64,000 bases of DNA. It comes from SZUA-35 sp963781035. GTDB taxonomy: Bacteria; Actinomycetota; Acidimicrobiia; Acidimicrobiales; SZUA-35. The DNA is taken from the NCBI GenBank assembly GCA_963781035.1, contig CAWAEN010000001.1:1-64000 (forward strand). Reading direction: 5' to 3'. The notes beneath the pieces were generated by a model. It saw nothing but the letters and a program-made list of their open reading frames with translations. It ran no database searches and was not told where the DNA came from. Made by a program: the position numbers and the translations under genes. Of this stretch, positions 27,208 to 37,479 are shown piece after piece (within the stretch, counting starts at the first letter, position 1; the number at the start of each line of letters is the position of its first letter).

Positions 27208-28356
27208 ATGAAGACCCGCGCTGCTGTGCTTTGGGGCCACAACGAAGAGTGGAAGATCGAAGAGGTCGACCTCGGCGAACCCGCTCCAGGCGAGGTGATC
27301 ATCAAGACTGCGTTTGCCGGCATGTGCCACTCGGACGAACATCTGGTCACCGGCGACATCTCCGTGCCGGACGAGATGCTCGAGATGATCGGCGCCCCCC
27401 ACTTCTTCCCGATGATCGGCGGCCACGAGGGTTCGGGCACGGTCCATCAGGTCGGCGAAGGTGTCACGAGCGTTGCCGTCGGCGACCACGTGTCGGTCAG
27501 CTTCATCCCGTCGTGCGGCACGTGCCACTGGTGCTCGACCGGACGTCAGAACCTGTGTGATCTCGGCGCCGCGACCTTGGCCGGCGGCATGATCGCCGAC
27601 GGTCAGTACCGCCACCACATCGCCGGCACACCGGCCAATCGCATGGCCCAGCTCGGCACGTTCAGCGAGTACATGCTGGTGAACGAGGCGTCCGTGATCA
27701 AGGTGGAGCCCGACCTCCCGCTCGATTGTGTTGCGCTCGTGTCCTGTGGCGTTGCCACCGGGGTCGGTTCGGCCCAGAATCGGGCCGAAGTGAAGGCCGG
27801 CGACACCGTGGTCGTTGTCGGCATCGGCGGGATCGGTGCCAACGCCCTCCAAGGGGCAAAGCTCAGTGGAGCGGCCAACATCGTGGCCGTCGACACCAAC
27901 CCTGACAAGAAGGAGATGGCCGAGGAATTCGGTGCCACCCACTTCTTTTCGAGCTTCGATGACGCCGTACTCAACGTCATGGAGATGACGCACGGCATCA
28001 TGGCCGATTCCTGCATCCTGACCCCCGGCGTCACCACCGGCGATCTGCTGGAGCCCGCGCTGAACATCATCTCGAAGGACGGCACGATCGTGGTGACCGG
28101 TCTCGCACCGATGGACCAGCGCGAGGTCACCCTCGATCTGTTCTCGCTGTCGATGTACAACAAGGAGATCAAGGGCTCCATCTTCGGCTCCAGCAGCCCT
28201 CGGTCTGAGATCCCGCGCCTGTTGCGCGAGTACCAGCGGGGTGCCCTGAAGCTCCACGAGCTCATCACCAACACCTACTCCCTCGACGACATCAACAAGG
28301 GCTACCAGGACATGCGTGACGGCAAGAACATCCGCGGCGTCATCGCCTTCGACTGA
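27208..28356 (+). CDS. NDMA-type, mycofactocin-associated alcohol dehydrogenase
   Basis: 382 residues, a zinc-dependent medium-chain dehydrogenase. The catalytic zinc site is in AFAGMCHSDEHLVTGD and GGHEGSG; the structural zinc loop is CGTCHWCSTGRQNLC; the Rossmann motif is VVVVGIGGIGANALQGAKLSGA. MKTRAAVLWGHNEEWKIEEVDLG is typical of the family that keeps its nicotinamide tightly bound and needs N,N-dimethyl-4-nitrosoaniline in vitro, with mycofactocin as the natural acceptor. An AGGAG site precedes the ATG. The mft neighbours make this the likely client enzyme. Confidence 0.9.
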   Translation: MKTRAAVLWGHNEEWKIEEVDLGEPAPGEVIIKTAFAGMCHSDEHLVTGDISVPDEMLEMIGAPHFFPMIGGHEGSGTVHQVGEGVTSVAVGDHVSVSFIPSCGTCHWCSTGRQNLCDLGAATLAGGMIADGQYRHHIAGTPANRMAQLGTFSEYMLVNEASVIKVEPDLPLDCVALVSCGVATGVGSAQNRAEVKAGDTVVVVGIGGIGANALQGAKLSGAANIVAVDTNPDKKEMAEEFGATHFFSSFDDAVLNVMEMTHGIMADSCILTPGVTTGDLLEPALNIISKDGTIVVTGLAPMDQREVTLDLFSLSMYNKEIKGSIFGSSSPRSEIPRLLREYQRGALKLHELITNTYSLDDINKGYQDMRDGKNIRGVIAFD

Positions 28357-28365
28357 CCGGCAGAG

Positions 28366-29328
28366 GTGAACGAACCAGCGAACTTCGGACCGGCCACGCT
28401 CGATGCGCTCCGCATCGGAGTGGTCGGGCGGTCGCGTGAGGCCGAACTGGTCGTCGCCGCGCTCATGGCGGGGCGCCATCTCCTCATGGAGGGGCCGCCC
28501 GGGACCGGGAAGTCCACGATGCTCCGCGCTGTCGCCGACACCACCGGTCACGGATTCGAGTTCATCGAGGGCAACGCCGAACTCACTCCGGCCCGTCTCG
28601 CCGGCTACTTCGATCCAGCCTTGGTCCTCGACCGTGGCTACAACCCCGACATCTGGATCGACGGTCCCCTGACCCGGGCGCTGCGCAACGGATCTCTGCT
28701 GTACATCGAGGAGATCAACCGAATACCCGAGGAGACGCTCAACCTCTTGGTGACGGTGATGTCCGAGGGTGAGCTCACGGTCCCCCGTCTGGGGACGATC
28801 GAAGCCGACCCTTCGTTCCGGCTCGTCGCGGCCATGAATCCGTTCGACTCGGTGGGGACGGCGCGGATCTCCGGCGCGATCTACGACCGTGTCTGCCGCA
28901 TCTCGATGGACTACCAGTCTGCGCCGGACGAGTGTGCCATTGCCGAACGCGAGGTCCCAGACGTCGACGCGGGCTTCGCCGGGCGGGTTGTCGATCTGGT
29001 GCGAGCGACGCGAACCCATGTCGATGTCCGGGTGGGGTCGTCGGTCCGGGGCGCCGTCGACCTGCTGTTGTTGGCGCAACAACTCTCCGAGCTGCGTCAA
29101 CTCCCTCCATCCCACGACGATGTCGCGCTCGACGCTGCACTGACATCACTCTCCGGCCGGATCCGCCTCCACGATGCCGCCGGGAGAACCCCGGAATCGG
29201 TGATCACCGAGCTCTATCGCAGCATCATGCCGAGCACTGAGCAGGCTGACGATCAGGACGATGCCGGGAGTGATCCGGGAAAAGCCCACCGCCCTCCGGG
29301 GGCGGCTCCGACGACGATCGCATCCTGA
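28366..29328 (+). CDS. MoxR/CoxD-like AAA+ ATPase
   Basis: 320 residues, GTG start 9 bases after the dehydrogenase stop. Walker A GPPGTGKST at about 43-51, Walker B LLYIEEINR at about 109, sensor AAMNPFDSVGTAR and an arginine-rich helical lid follow. MoxR-type ATPases work with VWA proteins to insert or activate metal or quinone cofactors; CoxD does this for the CO dehydrogenase active site and MoxR for PQQ methanol dehydrogenase. Which enzyme of this locus it serves is not known. The last 15 residues (GKAHRPPGAAPTTIAS) may be an artefact of a frame error at the GGGGG run at 29298-29302. Confidence 0.85.
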   Translation: MNEPANFGPATLDALRIGVVGRSREAELVVAALMAGRHLLMEGPPGTGKSTMLRAVADTTGHGFEFIEGNAELTPARLAGYFDPALVLDRGYNPDIWIDGPLTRALRNGSLLYIEEINRIPEETLNLLVTVMSEGELTVPRLGTIEADPSFRLVAAMNPFDSVGTARISGAIYDRVCRISMDYQSAPDECAIAEREVPDVDAGFAGRVVDLVRATRTHVDVRVGSSVRGAVDLLLLAQQLSELRQLPPSHDDVALDAALTSLSGRIRLHDAAGRTPESVITELYRSIMPSTEQADDQDDAGSDPGKAHRPPGAAPTTIAS

Positions 29329-30243
29329 CCGGCGAGGAAGCGGCACAGGCTCTCAAGGACGAGCGGCGCCGCTCGATCAGCCGCCGCGACCTGCAGCGTG
29401 ACGAACACTTCGCCGAGATCTCCCCCCAACTGGGCGAGGTCGACGCCGCGGCCTTCGACGAACTGTTCGACGACGCACCGGACGAAGCTCTCGAACTCCT
29501 GGCGAAGATGACACAGGCAACCGATCGAGACCTGGCCGCGTTGTCGAAACGCCTCGCCGGACGCATCGTGCTCGATCTGGCGAGGACGGGCACGGTCAAG
29601 AGCCGAGGCGTCGGCAGACTCGTGCGGCGACCGGCGACTCCGAATGCGACCGACGTCGACATCGACGCGAGCATCGATGCAGTCGTCGAGGCACGGGCTG
29701 TCGGGCGGCGGCCGTCGCTCGACGACCTCGAGGCGGTGCAATGGCAACGGCCGGCCACGGCCATCTGCCTGCTCGTCGACCGGTCGGGGTCGATGAACGG
29801 TGAGCGGCTCGCCAGCGCAGCGTTGGCTGCCGCCGTGTGCGCGTGGAGGGCACCCGCCCACTTCGCCGTCCTGGCCTTCGGCGATCGGGTGATCGAGATG
29901 AAAGGCATGGATCAGACGAAGGCTGCGGACTCGCTGGTCGCCGAGGTCCTGGCCCTGCGAGGACACGGCACGACCGACGTCGCCCTCGCCCTGACTGCCG
30001 CTCAACGCCAGTTGGATCGGTCGACCGCGACCCGCCGCTTGACCATCCTGCTCTCCGATGCCGAGGTCACGACCGGCGCTGATCCCGTACCCATCGCCGC
30101 GCAGTCTCGACGAGCTGATCGTGCTGGCGCCGGCCGATGAGCCGGAACATGCCAGAGCACTCGTCACGGCGGCGGGAGGCCGTCTGGCCGAGGTGAGCGG
30201 TCCGCTGTCCGTGCTCGACGCGCTCCGCCGGGTCGTGGAATGA
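29270..30243 (+). pseudogene. VWA (CoxE-like) partner protein, frame disturbed at both ends
   Basis: The clean body, from about 29304 to 30100, reads RRRSISRRDLQRDEHFAEISPQ, a helical lead, then a von Willebrand A domain with the MIDAS site LLVDRSGSMNGER and ALRGHGTTDVALAL. No normal start codon is in that frame; a GTG at 29270 in another frame followed by a slip at the GGGGG run is the simplest solution. Near 30105 the frame changes again and LDELIVLAPADEPEHARAL leads to the stop at 30243. It is the usual partner of the AAA+ ATPase beside it and overlaps mftF by ATGA. Confidence 0.75.
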
Positions 30244-31615
30244 GCGATCGCCTCGCGGCTGATCGCCGGTTGCGGACCGAACGAAACGGAAGCGTGCTGC
30301 TGGGCGGGCACCCGTTCCGCATCATCACCCTCAGCCGGTCGGGGGCAGCTGCGGTTCGAGGCTGGTTCGCCGGAGGCCCGGCTCCGTCCGGCAGCGACGA
30401 CCGCGAACAGATGGATCTCGCGGCGCAGGCTCATCGCGGCCGGTATGGCCCACCCGATCCGTGAGCCGTCCGATCGACCATGTCACGTCGTCGTCCCGTT
30501 TCGCGGTGAGCGCAGCGACCTCGACGCGACACTCGAGGACATTCGGGCGCAGGGTCCGATGTCGATCACTGTCGTCGACGACGGGAACCGTCCGGCTCTC
30601 GGGGTGATCGACGACGTCAGGATTCTGCGCCACGAACAGACCACAGGTCCGGGTGCAGCCCGCAACACCGGGTGGAGGGACGCACTCACCCGCCATCGTC
30701 TCGACGACGACGACGTCGTGGTGTTCGTCGACGCAGGCGTGGCCATCCGGGGCACCACGTTGTTCGCCGATCTTGCCGGCCACCTTGACCGATCCGTCGG
30801 TGGCAGCGGCCGCTCCTCGAGTGATCACGACGCCGGGCCGGTCGGCGATCGACCGATACGAGGCGCTCCACTCCCCCCTCGACCTCGGCGACCAACCTTC
30901 AGCGGTCGGACCGCAGGAGCGGATCACCTACGTCCCGACGGCATGTCTCGCGGTGCGGGCCGGGTCCCTGCGTGCGAAAGACGGCTTCGACGAGAGTCTG
31001 CGCTACGGCGAGGACGTGGAACTCGTCTGGCGGTTGAGCGAGACGAGCAGCGTTCGATACGACCCGACACTCGTTGTGCACCACTCTGCGCGACGAACCG
31101 TGGCGGCGTTCGCCGAACAACGTTTCCGCTACGCCTCGGCGGCCGCCCCCCTGGCCCAGCGCCATCCGGAGGCAAGCGCGCCATGGCGGACTTCAGCAGT
31201 CGGACTCGTCGGTGTGATGACGACGTCGCTCGGCCACCCCTTCCTTGGTTTCGCGGTGGGAATCGTCCCGGCGAGGAAGCTGGCCGGGCTGCTGAGCGCG
31301 ACCGAGACGCCGCTCCCGACGGCGATCCGGTTGCTCGCTGTCGGTCAGGGATGGGCGATGCGTTCCTTCGCCGAGAACATGTCGCGCAGCTGGCTCACGG
31401 GATCGCTTGCGCTGGCGTTTCGGGGACCCTTCAGTCGGCCGGCCCGTTGGTGGATCCTCGCAGGGTGGGCTCGACGCCTGAGGACGACGACTGACCCGAT
31501 TCTGCTGGGGCTGGGAGTCATCGACGATGTTTCCTACGGCTGTGGCGTGGCTGTCGGCGCCTGGCGCACTCGTTCGCTGCGAGCCGTGCGACCCGTCATC
31601 CGACGCTGGGGCTGA
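30240..31615 (+). pseudogene. mftF: Mycofactocin glycosyltransferase MftF, two frameshifts
   Basis: Three pieces follow one another. The small N-terminal domain (SVLLGGHPFRIITLSRSGAAAVRGW) is the usual MftF lead; the GT2 domain reads CHVVVPFRGERSDLDATL, TVVDDGNRP and VVVFVDAGVAI; then DPSVAAAAPRVITTPG, FDESLRYGEDVELVWRL (the catalytic ED) and a C-terminal part with hydrophobic helices. Frames change at about 30425 and 30790. MftF adds beta-1,4-glucose chains to mycofactocin. Corrected length is about 457 residues, normal for the family. It is the last mft gene of the locus. Confidence 0.85.
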
Positions 31616-31648
31616 GGTCGGCGACGCCGTTCGGGCCGCGACCGAAGA

Positions 31649-33962
31649 TCAGCGGCCGGAAGACCCGAGGTCGAGGAAGAGATCGAGCAACTGCCCGTTG
31701 CTCAACCTGGTCACGCTCATCTCGTCGGCGCGGTCGGTGATCGACGGTTGATCGGTGACGATCGCAATCGGCCATTCCTCCGGATAGCCGGCGATGACCG
31801 CCTCGAACAGCGAGCTGGAGCCCATTGGTTCGCCCGCGATGCGAACACGGACAGCTCGTGAAACCGGAAGGGCTTCCTCGCCTCCGACCGGGCGTTCGAA
31901 CACGACGTCAGCGGCTGCACCCGAGTCGGCGGTGAGCTGGCCGAGGTAGTTGACGAGCGCCGAGCGCCTGACAGCGACGTCGAGGTGAGGCCAACCGAGG
32001 CCGGCGGCGCCGTCGCCGTCGATCAGGAGCACCACATCAGGCGTCGACACGACGTGCCGCGCCATCTCGACGAGGTCGGACAGATCATCGGGAAACACGA
32101 TGCGTCGCCGTTCGGAGACGGGAGCCTCGAGTGGACCTTCGTCAGACGAGTCGATGTCCGGGGTATCGATGTCAGGGCTGTCGATGTCCGGGGTGTCGAA
32201 CGCCGGCCCATCGGCGGCGAAGGCATCGAGGGAACTGTCCACACCGTCGAAGGCGGGAGCGTCCATGTCCGGCGTCTCGAACGCGTCGTCCACACTCTCG
32301 AAATCCACACTCTCGAAGATCCACACTCTCGAGATCCACACTCTCGAGATCCACGCTGTCGAAGGCCGGCGTCTCGACATCGATCGACACGGCATCGCTG
32401 CCGTCGCCGTTGTCGGAGCCGTGCGGGCCCTCGCCGTCGTCGGTCACAGACTCGGTGTCGGTGTCGGCGTCGGTCTCGGTGTCCGTCTCGTCGTCGGTGT
32501 CGACGTCGGCTTCCGTCTCGGCGGCAGACGCCATCACGTCTTCGACATTGGTCAACTCAGCAGACAGCTGCTCATGACCACTGTCGACCGCCAATCGGAC
32601 CCGGGCCAGACCCTCGGTCACCTGGGTCAGCTGATCCTGCAGTCGAGTGCGCTCGGCAACAGCAGCATCGAGCTCGCCTGCCATACCGGAATACGCAACG
32701 AGCTGACGGCTCGATGCCTGCCACTTGTCCGAGACTTCGTCGAGCTGTGCCTCGAGATCGATTCTGGCTTGCTCGGCGACGGCAAGGCGGGCCGCGAGCT
32801 CGACGTTGTCGTCGGTCAGCTGATTGCGAGCGGCCATGAGCTCGTCGATCTCTGCGCCTGAGGACGCCTCGAGATCGTTCAGACTCGCAACGGCGCCATC
32901 GCGCTCGACCGTCAGGGCCGTCATGGACGCCTCGGCCGAGTCACGTTCTGTGCTGGCGTCGACGAGCGCTGCCCGAACGGCGTCCAGCTCGGTCGCGACA
33001 CCGTCGAGTTCGGTGCGGATGCCTTCACGCTCGGCGCGGACGCCCTCGAGTTCGGCACGGATGCCGTCGGCCTCGGCGAGCGAGGCACCACGTTCGGTGC
33101 GGACAGCTTCCAGCTCTCCCTTGACTCCGTCGAGCTCAGAGCGAGTGCCCTGCAGCTCGCCCCGGGCCGATTCGAGATCTGCCTTGGCGATGAGCAGCTC
33201 CGCGCGACCGGCCTCGTGTTCCTGATGAATGCCATCGACGCTCGAACGGGCGATGTCGCGCTCGCTGCGAATCTGGTTCAGCTCAGCGGACAACGCTGCG
33301 ACGTCAGCCTCGAGCTCGCCAACACGGCGAAGGGCTTCGTCGCGCTGCGCAGCGACGGTGGACTCGGCCGACTGGACCGTGTCCAGTTCGGACCGAAGCG
33401 CGCTGAGCCGCGTCGACATCTCGAGGTTCTCGGCCCTTCGGGTGTCCAGCTCCTCTTCGAGCTCGGTCACCGACGATCGAACGTTCTGCCGTTCGTCTGC
33501 GAGGCGATCGACCAATCCGCGGAGGGTGGACAATTCGTCTTCGATCGAGCTGATGGTCTGTGCCGGAATCGTCGATGGCGTGATGGGCGCAGGCGGGACC
33601 TGGCTGCGAGCAATCTCGGAAGATGACCGCGGTGGTTCGGGCATCGGGGGCCGCTCGGAGGTGCCGCCGGATCCGGACTCGAGCGGCTCGACGCCTGCAT
33701 TGATCGCCGAGAACCGCTGTTCCCACCCGTCTGGGCGGTGCAGCCAGAGATAGCCCGCCTCGCCGACCGACTCGATGGTGGCACGCTCGGCGACTCGCCG
33801 GCGGAAGGATGAATCCTCCTCGAGCGCCCGCTGGGCCACGGAGTATGCCCGCGGCGGCCGTTGCGCAAGGTACAGATAGTTCTTCATCGTCGACGGAGAG
33901 CCACCCTCCTTCGCGACGTCGAAGGCGAGCTCACACACGCTGGCAAGCATCTCATCACCCAT
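31649..33962 (-). pseudogene. Coiled-coil NYN-domain protein, frameshift in a repeat
   Basis: Start MGDEMLASVCELAFDVAKEGG at 33962. An N-terminal helical domain (YLYLAQRPPRAYSVAQRALEED) is followed by a long coiled coil of about 300 residues built of Glu/Arg/Leu heptads, an acidic low-complexity linker, and a C-terminal NYN/PIN-like domain (VVLLIDGDGAAGLGWPHLDVAVRRSALVNYL) with the acidic nuclease residue. NYN proteins are RNA-binding nucleases. The frame breaks inside a [LF]ESVD tandem repeat at about 32317. Corrected, the protein has about 770 residues. The gene converges on mftF with 33 bases between. Confidence 0.75.
32293..32353 (-). repeat. 15-bp in-frame tandem repeat with one 16-base unit
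   Basis: On the plus strand four units of CACTCTCGA(A/G)ATCCA follow each other at 32293, 32308, 32324 and 32339; the unit at 32308-32323 has one extra base. On the coding (minus) strand each unit codes for LESVD/FESVD. The extra base is what breaks the reading frame of the NYN protein. Similar degenerate repeats coding PDID(S/T) lie at about 32145-32205. Confidence 0.85.
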
Positions 33963-34142
33963 GGTCGATCCGTTCTTCTCGGAGTTGCCCCGCGATGATG
34001 GCCCACCGAGGCTGGCCTGGTGACGCGACTGCGGGGCGCTTCTGCATCTGTTTCCATCGACCGCTGGCCGGCAAAATCCAGTACCGGCAACTGCGACCGA
34101 TGTTGAATCCACCAAAGGTCCTTGACATCGAACAGATGTTCG

Positions 34143-35824
34143 ATGTCAGATGGGGCGGTGCGCTTCCCCCAACGGTCCTTCGATGATCTCGGTACACCTC
34201 TCCATGAGGTCACGTTCTGCATCTTCGACGTGGAGACGACCGGCGGCAACCCCGAGAGCTGCTTGATCACCGAGATCGGAGGCGTCAAGGTCCGCGCCGG
34301 CGAAGTCATCGGCACCTTTCAGACCTTGGTGAATCCCGGGTGCGCGATCCCGCCCAACATCACGGTGATCACGGGCATCACCGATTCAGTGGTGATGCGG
34401 GCACCGAGCATCAACGAGGTTCTTCCTGCCTTCCTGGAGTTCATGGGCGGTGCCGTTGTCGTCGGCCACAACGTGAGATTCGACTGGTCGTTCCTTGGTC
34501 ATGCCGTCCGCCGCTGGGGCGGGCCGATGTTGGGAAACCAACGACTCGACACGCTCGGCTTGAGCCGCCGCCTTCTGGCCGACGAGATGCCGCGTTTCGG
34601 ACTCGGCGAGCTGGCGAGACGGCTCCGCCTGCCCCATCAACCCACTCACCGAGCACTGGATGACGCCTGGGCCACCACCGACCTGCTCCATCTCCTCATC
34701 GAGCGCGCGCATCGGCGTGGGGCGTCACCGGCCTCGACGACCTCATCGCGCTGCCGACGGTCGCCGGGCATCCACAATGGCGCAAGCTGTCGATGACGAA
34801 CGACATCCCACGCACCCCCGGGGTGTATCTGTTCCACGATCGGGACGATCGCGTGCTCTACGTCGGCAAGGCGACCGACCTGAGGTCTCGGGTCCGGAGC
34901 TACTTCTCGTCAGACCGACGCAGGAAGGTCGGGCAACTCCTTCGCGAGACACACCGCATCAGCCACCAGTGCTGCGCCAACACCCTCGAGGCCGAGTTGC
35001 TCGAACTCGGCCTGATCCACCGGTTCCAGCCCCGTTTCAATCGGAGAAACAAGAAGCCGATCTCGCCATGCTGGGTTCGGCTCACCGACGAGGCCTTCCC
35101 GCGACTGTCGATCGTGCGGAAGCCGCCGCCGACCACAGCGACGCATCTCGGCCCGTTTCCATCACGAACGGAAGCGAAGCTGGTGGTCGAGGCTCTGCAC
35201 GCGGCCTTTCCCATTCGCCGGTGTTCGACTCGGGTCGGAAGGCGCGGATTCGAACCCACAGACGCCCTCTGCACGGCGGCCCAACTCGGCGTGGCCATGT
35301 GCCCTTGCAGCGGCTCGTGCAGCGAGGCCGAGTACGACCGAGTCGTGCAGTCGGTGACCCAGGCCTTTGCCGGCGACACCGATCTCATCCTCCTCCCCCT
35401 CGAGGCCCACATGCAGCGACTGGCCGACGGCGAACGCTTCGAAGAGGCGGCAGACATGCGGAATCGAGCCGAGGCGATTGCCCGGATCGTCGGCCGGCAA
35501 CGACGGATCGACATGCTCGATCGGATCGACCACCTCGTGGTCGAAGACCGGCGCGGTTCCACGATCCGCATCCGTACCGGTGGTGCTCTCGACAGCGCAG
35601 TGCTCGATCGCACAGTGCTCCGGGGCGCAACAGACTCGGCGGACATGACCGATCCGGCGCAACGACCCGTGTCGCTCGACGAAGCCCTCTGTGTCGCCTC
35701 GTGGCTTCAGCGAAATGCCGACGGAGTCCGTCTGCTCACCTCGGAGGGAAGCTTCGCGTCGACCCTTCCCGGTCTCCCCGACTTCAAACCGGCGCCTCAG
35801 CCTGCGTCGCGGCCGAATCGCTGA
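34143..35824 (+). pseudogene. DEDDh exonuclease fused to UvrC-like GIY-YIG domain, one frameshift
   Basis: The start MSDGAVRFPQRSFDDL leads to a DnaQ-type 3'-5' exonuclease: CIFDVETTGGNPESC (DxE), VVVGHNVRFDWSF (D) and THRALDDAWATTDLL (H..D). At about 34720, in a GTGGGG run, the frame changes and GVTGLDDLIALPTVAGHPQW leads into the GIY-YIG nuclease, RTPGVYLFHDRDDRVLYVGKATDLRSRV, followed by UvrC-like helices. This DEDD-exonuclease/GIY-YIG arrangement is a known actinobacterial fusion of about 560-600 residues, probably in DNA repair. The 3' end overlaps the end of trpD by 28 bases. Confidence 0.85.
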
Positions 35825-36896
35825 AGGGCTTCCAGCTTGGCGCCGACTCGACCGTCGCTGATCGCAGCAAGGGCCAGTTCGACTCCGCCGGCGAGGTCGT
35901 CGGCCAATCCGGCCACCACCAGACCGGCGCCGGCGTTCAACAAGACGATGTCGCTGCGAGAGCCGGTCTCGCTGCCGTCGAGAATGCCTCGGAAGATGTT
36001 CACGTTGTCTTCCGCGGTGCCGCCGGCCAGTGCGTCCATCGACGACGGGCGCTCGATGCCGAGCTCGTCGAGGTCGATCGACATTGCGATCGGACATCGC
36101 CGTCGCGGACCACGAACACGATCGACGGGCCGGTTGTGCTGATCTCGTCGATGCCGTTGTCACCGGTGACGACCCATGCGTGTTTCGAGCCGAGCGCCTC
36201 GAGCACGAGACTCATTTCCTCGGCCAGTGCCTCGCTCGAACAGCCGACAACCTGGCGCCGCACCCGGCCAGGGTGAGCCAAGGGGCCGAGGGTGTTGAAG
36301 ACGGTCGGGATCCCGAGCTCGGCCCGCACGGGACCGGCGTGCCGCATCGACGGGTGATAGGTCCTGGCGAGCGCAAACCCGAGCCCGTGCTCCGCGACTT
36401 GGCGCTCGAGCTGTTCCGGCGTGAGATCGACGCGGAGCCCGAGTGCCTGCAGGAAGTCGAAGCTGCCAGACGTACTGGACGCCTTGTAGTTCCCGTGTTT
36501 GCACACGATGGCACCGGCACCGGCAGCAACGAAGGCCGACATCGTCGACACGTTCAACGCATGCTTCCGCCGGTGGGCCGAGCCACCGGTGCCGACGATG
36601 TCGATGGCATCAGCGGGGATCGTCAGGGGCTCGCTGGCGGCGAGCATGCCCCGAACGAGACCGATCATCTCGCCGACGGTCTCGCCCTTGACCCGCAGCG
36701 CAACGATGAACCCGGCGATCTGGGCCGGCGTGGCTTCGCCGGCCAGAATCGACGCCATTGCCGCACGGGCGTGGTCCGAGACGATGTCGGTCCCGGACGC
36801 CACGGCACCGATCGTGCCGGGCCACCCTCCGAAATCCTGGAGCAATGACACGTCCGTGGACGCTGGAGCGGTCGATGCGGATGGCTCGTTGGTCAC
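35797..36896 (-). pseudogene. trpD: Anthranilate phosphoribosyltransferase, one frameshift
   Basis: The N-terminal frame has VGTGGSAHRRKHALNVSTMSAFVAAGAGAIVCKHGNYKASS, which covers the PRPP- and metal-binding motifs (GTGG, NVST, KHGN), and NTLGPLAHPGRVRRQVVG. At about 36085 it shifts and MSIDLDELGIERPSSMDALAGG and ILLNAGAGLVVAG complete the C-terminal domain to a stop at 35797. Corrected length is about 365 residues. It is a step of tryptophan synthesis. A TAGCGT -10 lies 6 bases before the GTG. No other trp gene is near. Confidence 0.88.
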
Positions 36897-36902
36897 GCCG
36901 CC

Positions 36903-36908
36903 ACGCTA
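36903..36908 (-). promoter_or_regulatory. Probable -10 element of trpD
   Basis: TAGCGT on the minus strand ends 6 bases before the GTG at 36896, with no ribosome site. Confidence 0.5.
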
Positions 36909-36935
36909 GCGCCGTCGCTCCGAGCCGCCGGGAGG

Positions 36936-37379
36936 TCACGTCGAGGTGCTGTCGCGATCAGTGTCCTCGGTGTACTGCGCTGCCTCGACGAAGCGAGCCA
37001 GCTGATGCTGTTCGACCCGTACGACCGTGGCCAGCCAGTCGGCGATCTCGGTGAAGCCTTCGGCCCGGGCGGTCTCGGCGAAATCGGCGTAGAGGTCGGC
37101 ATCGTTTCGCTCGCCGGCCACGGCGCTCCGCAGGTTGTCCTCGGTGTCGCCGATCGTCTCAGTGGTCAGGGGATCACCGGCGTCGGCGAGCAGGTCGAGG
37201 ATCCCGAGGGCGTGACCGGTCTCGCCTTCGGCGATCGCCCGGAAGAGCGAGGCAAGATCAGGGCGCCCCTCGATGTCGGCCTGCTGAGCGAAGTAGAGGT
37301 ACCTCATCGCGGTCTGGCTTTCGCGAGCGAACGCTTCGCGTAGGTGCGCCTCGGTTCGCGACCCTCTGAGTTCGGACAT
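36936..37379 (-). CDS. Rubrerythrin-like ferritin-fold protein
   Basis: 147 residues. The first helix FARESQTAMRYLYFAQQAD and second helix IAEGETGHALGIL carry the ExxH-type di-iron ligands, and two more helices follow, with a further E (AGERNDADLYADFAE) and VVRVEQHQLARFVE. It lacks the C-terminal rubredoxin domain of classical rubrerythrin. Members reduce hydrogen peroxide with a di-iron site. A GGAGG site lies upstream. It neighbours katG and furA on the same strand, which fits an oxidative stress role. Confidence 0.88.
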   Translation of the reverse strand: MSELRGSRTEAHLREAFARESQTAMRYLYFAQQADIEGRPDLASLFRAIAEGETGHALGILDLLADAGDPLTTETIGDTEDNLRSAVAGERNDADLYADFAETARAEGFTEIADWLATVVRVEQHQLARFVEAAQYTEDTDRDSTST

Positions 37380-37479
37380 CAGCAGTACTCCTCCATGGAC
37401 GCGGAGGCGACCCCGCCAGAGCCACCGAAGTGGGTCCAGCAGGGCCGCTGGTCGCTACGTCACGTGGTTGTGCCGTCGA

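Noticed and set aside
31649..33962. Chromosome-partition SMC protein
   Set aside because: The coiled coil is long but there are no ATPase heads; the C-terminal domain is NYN-like.
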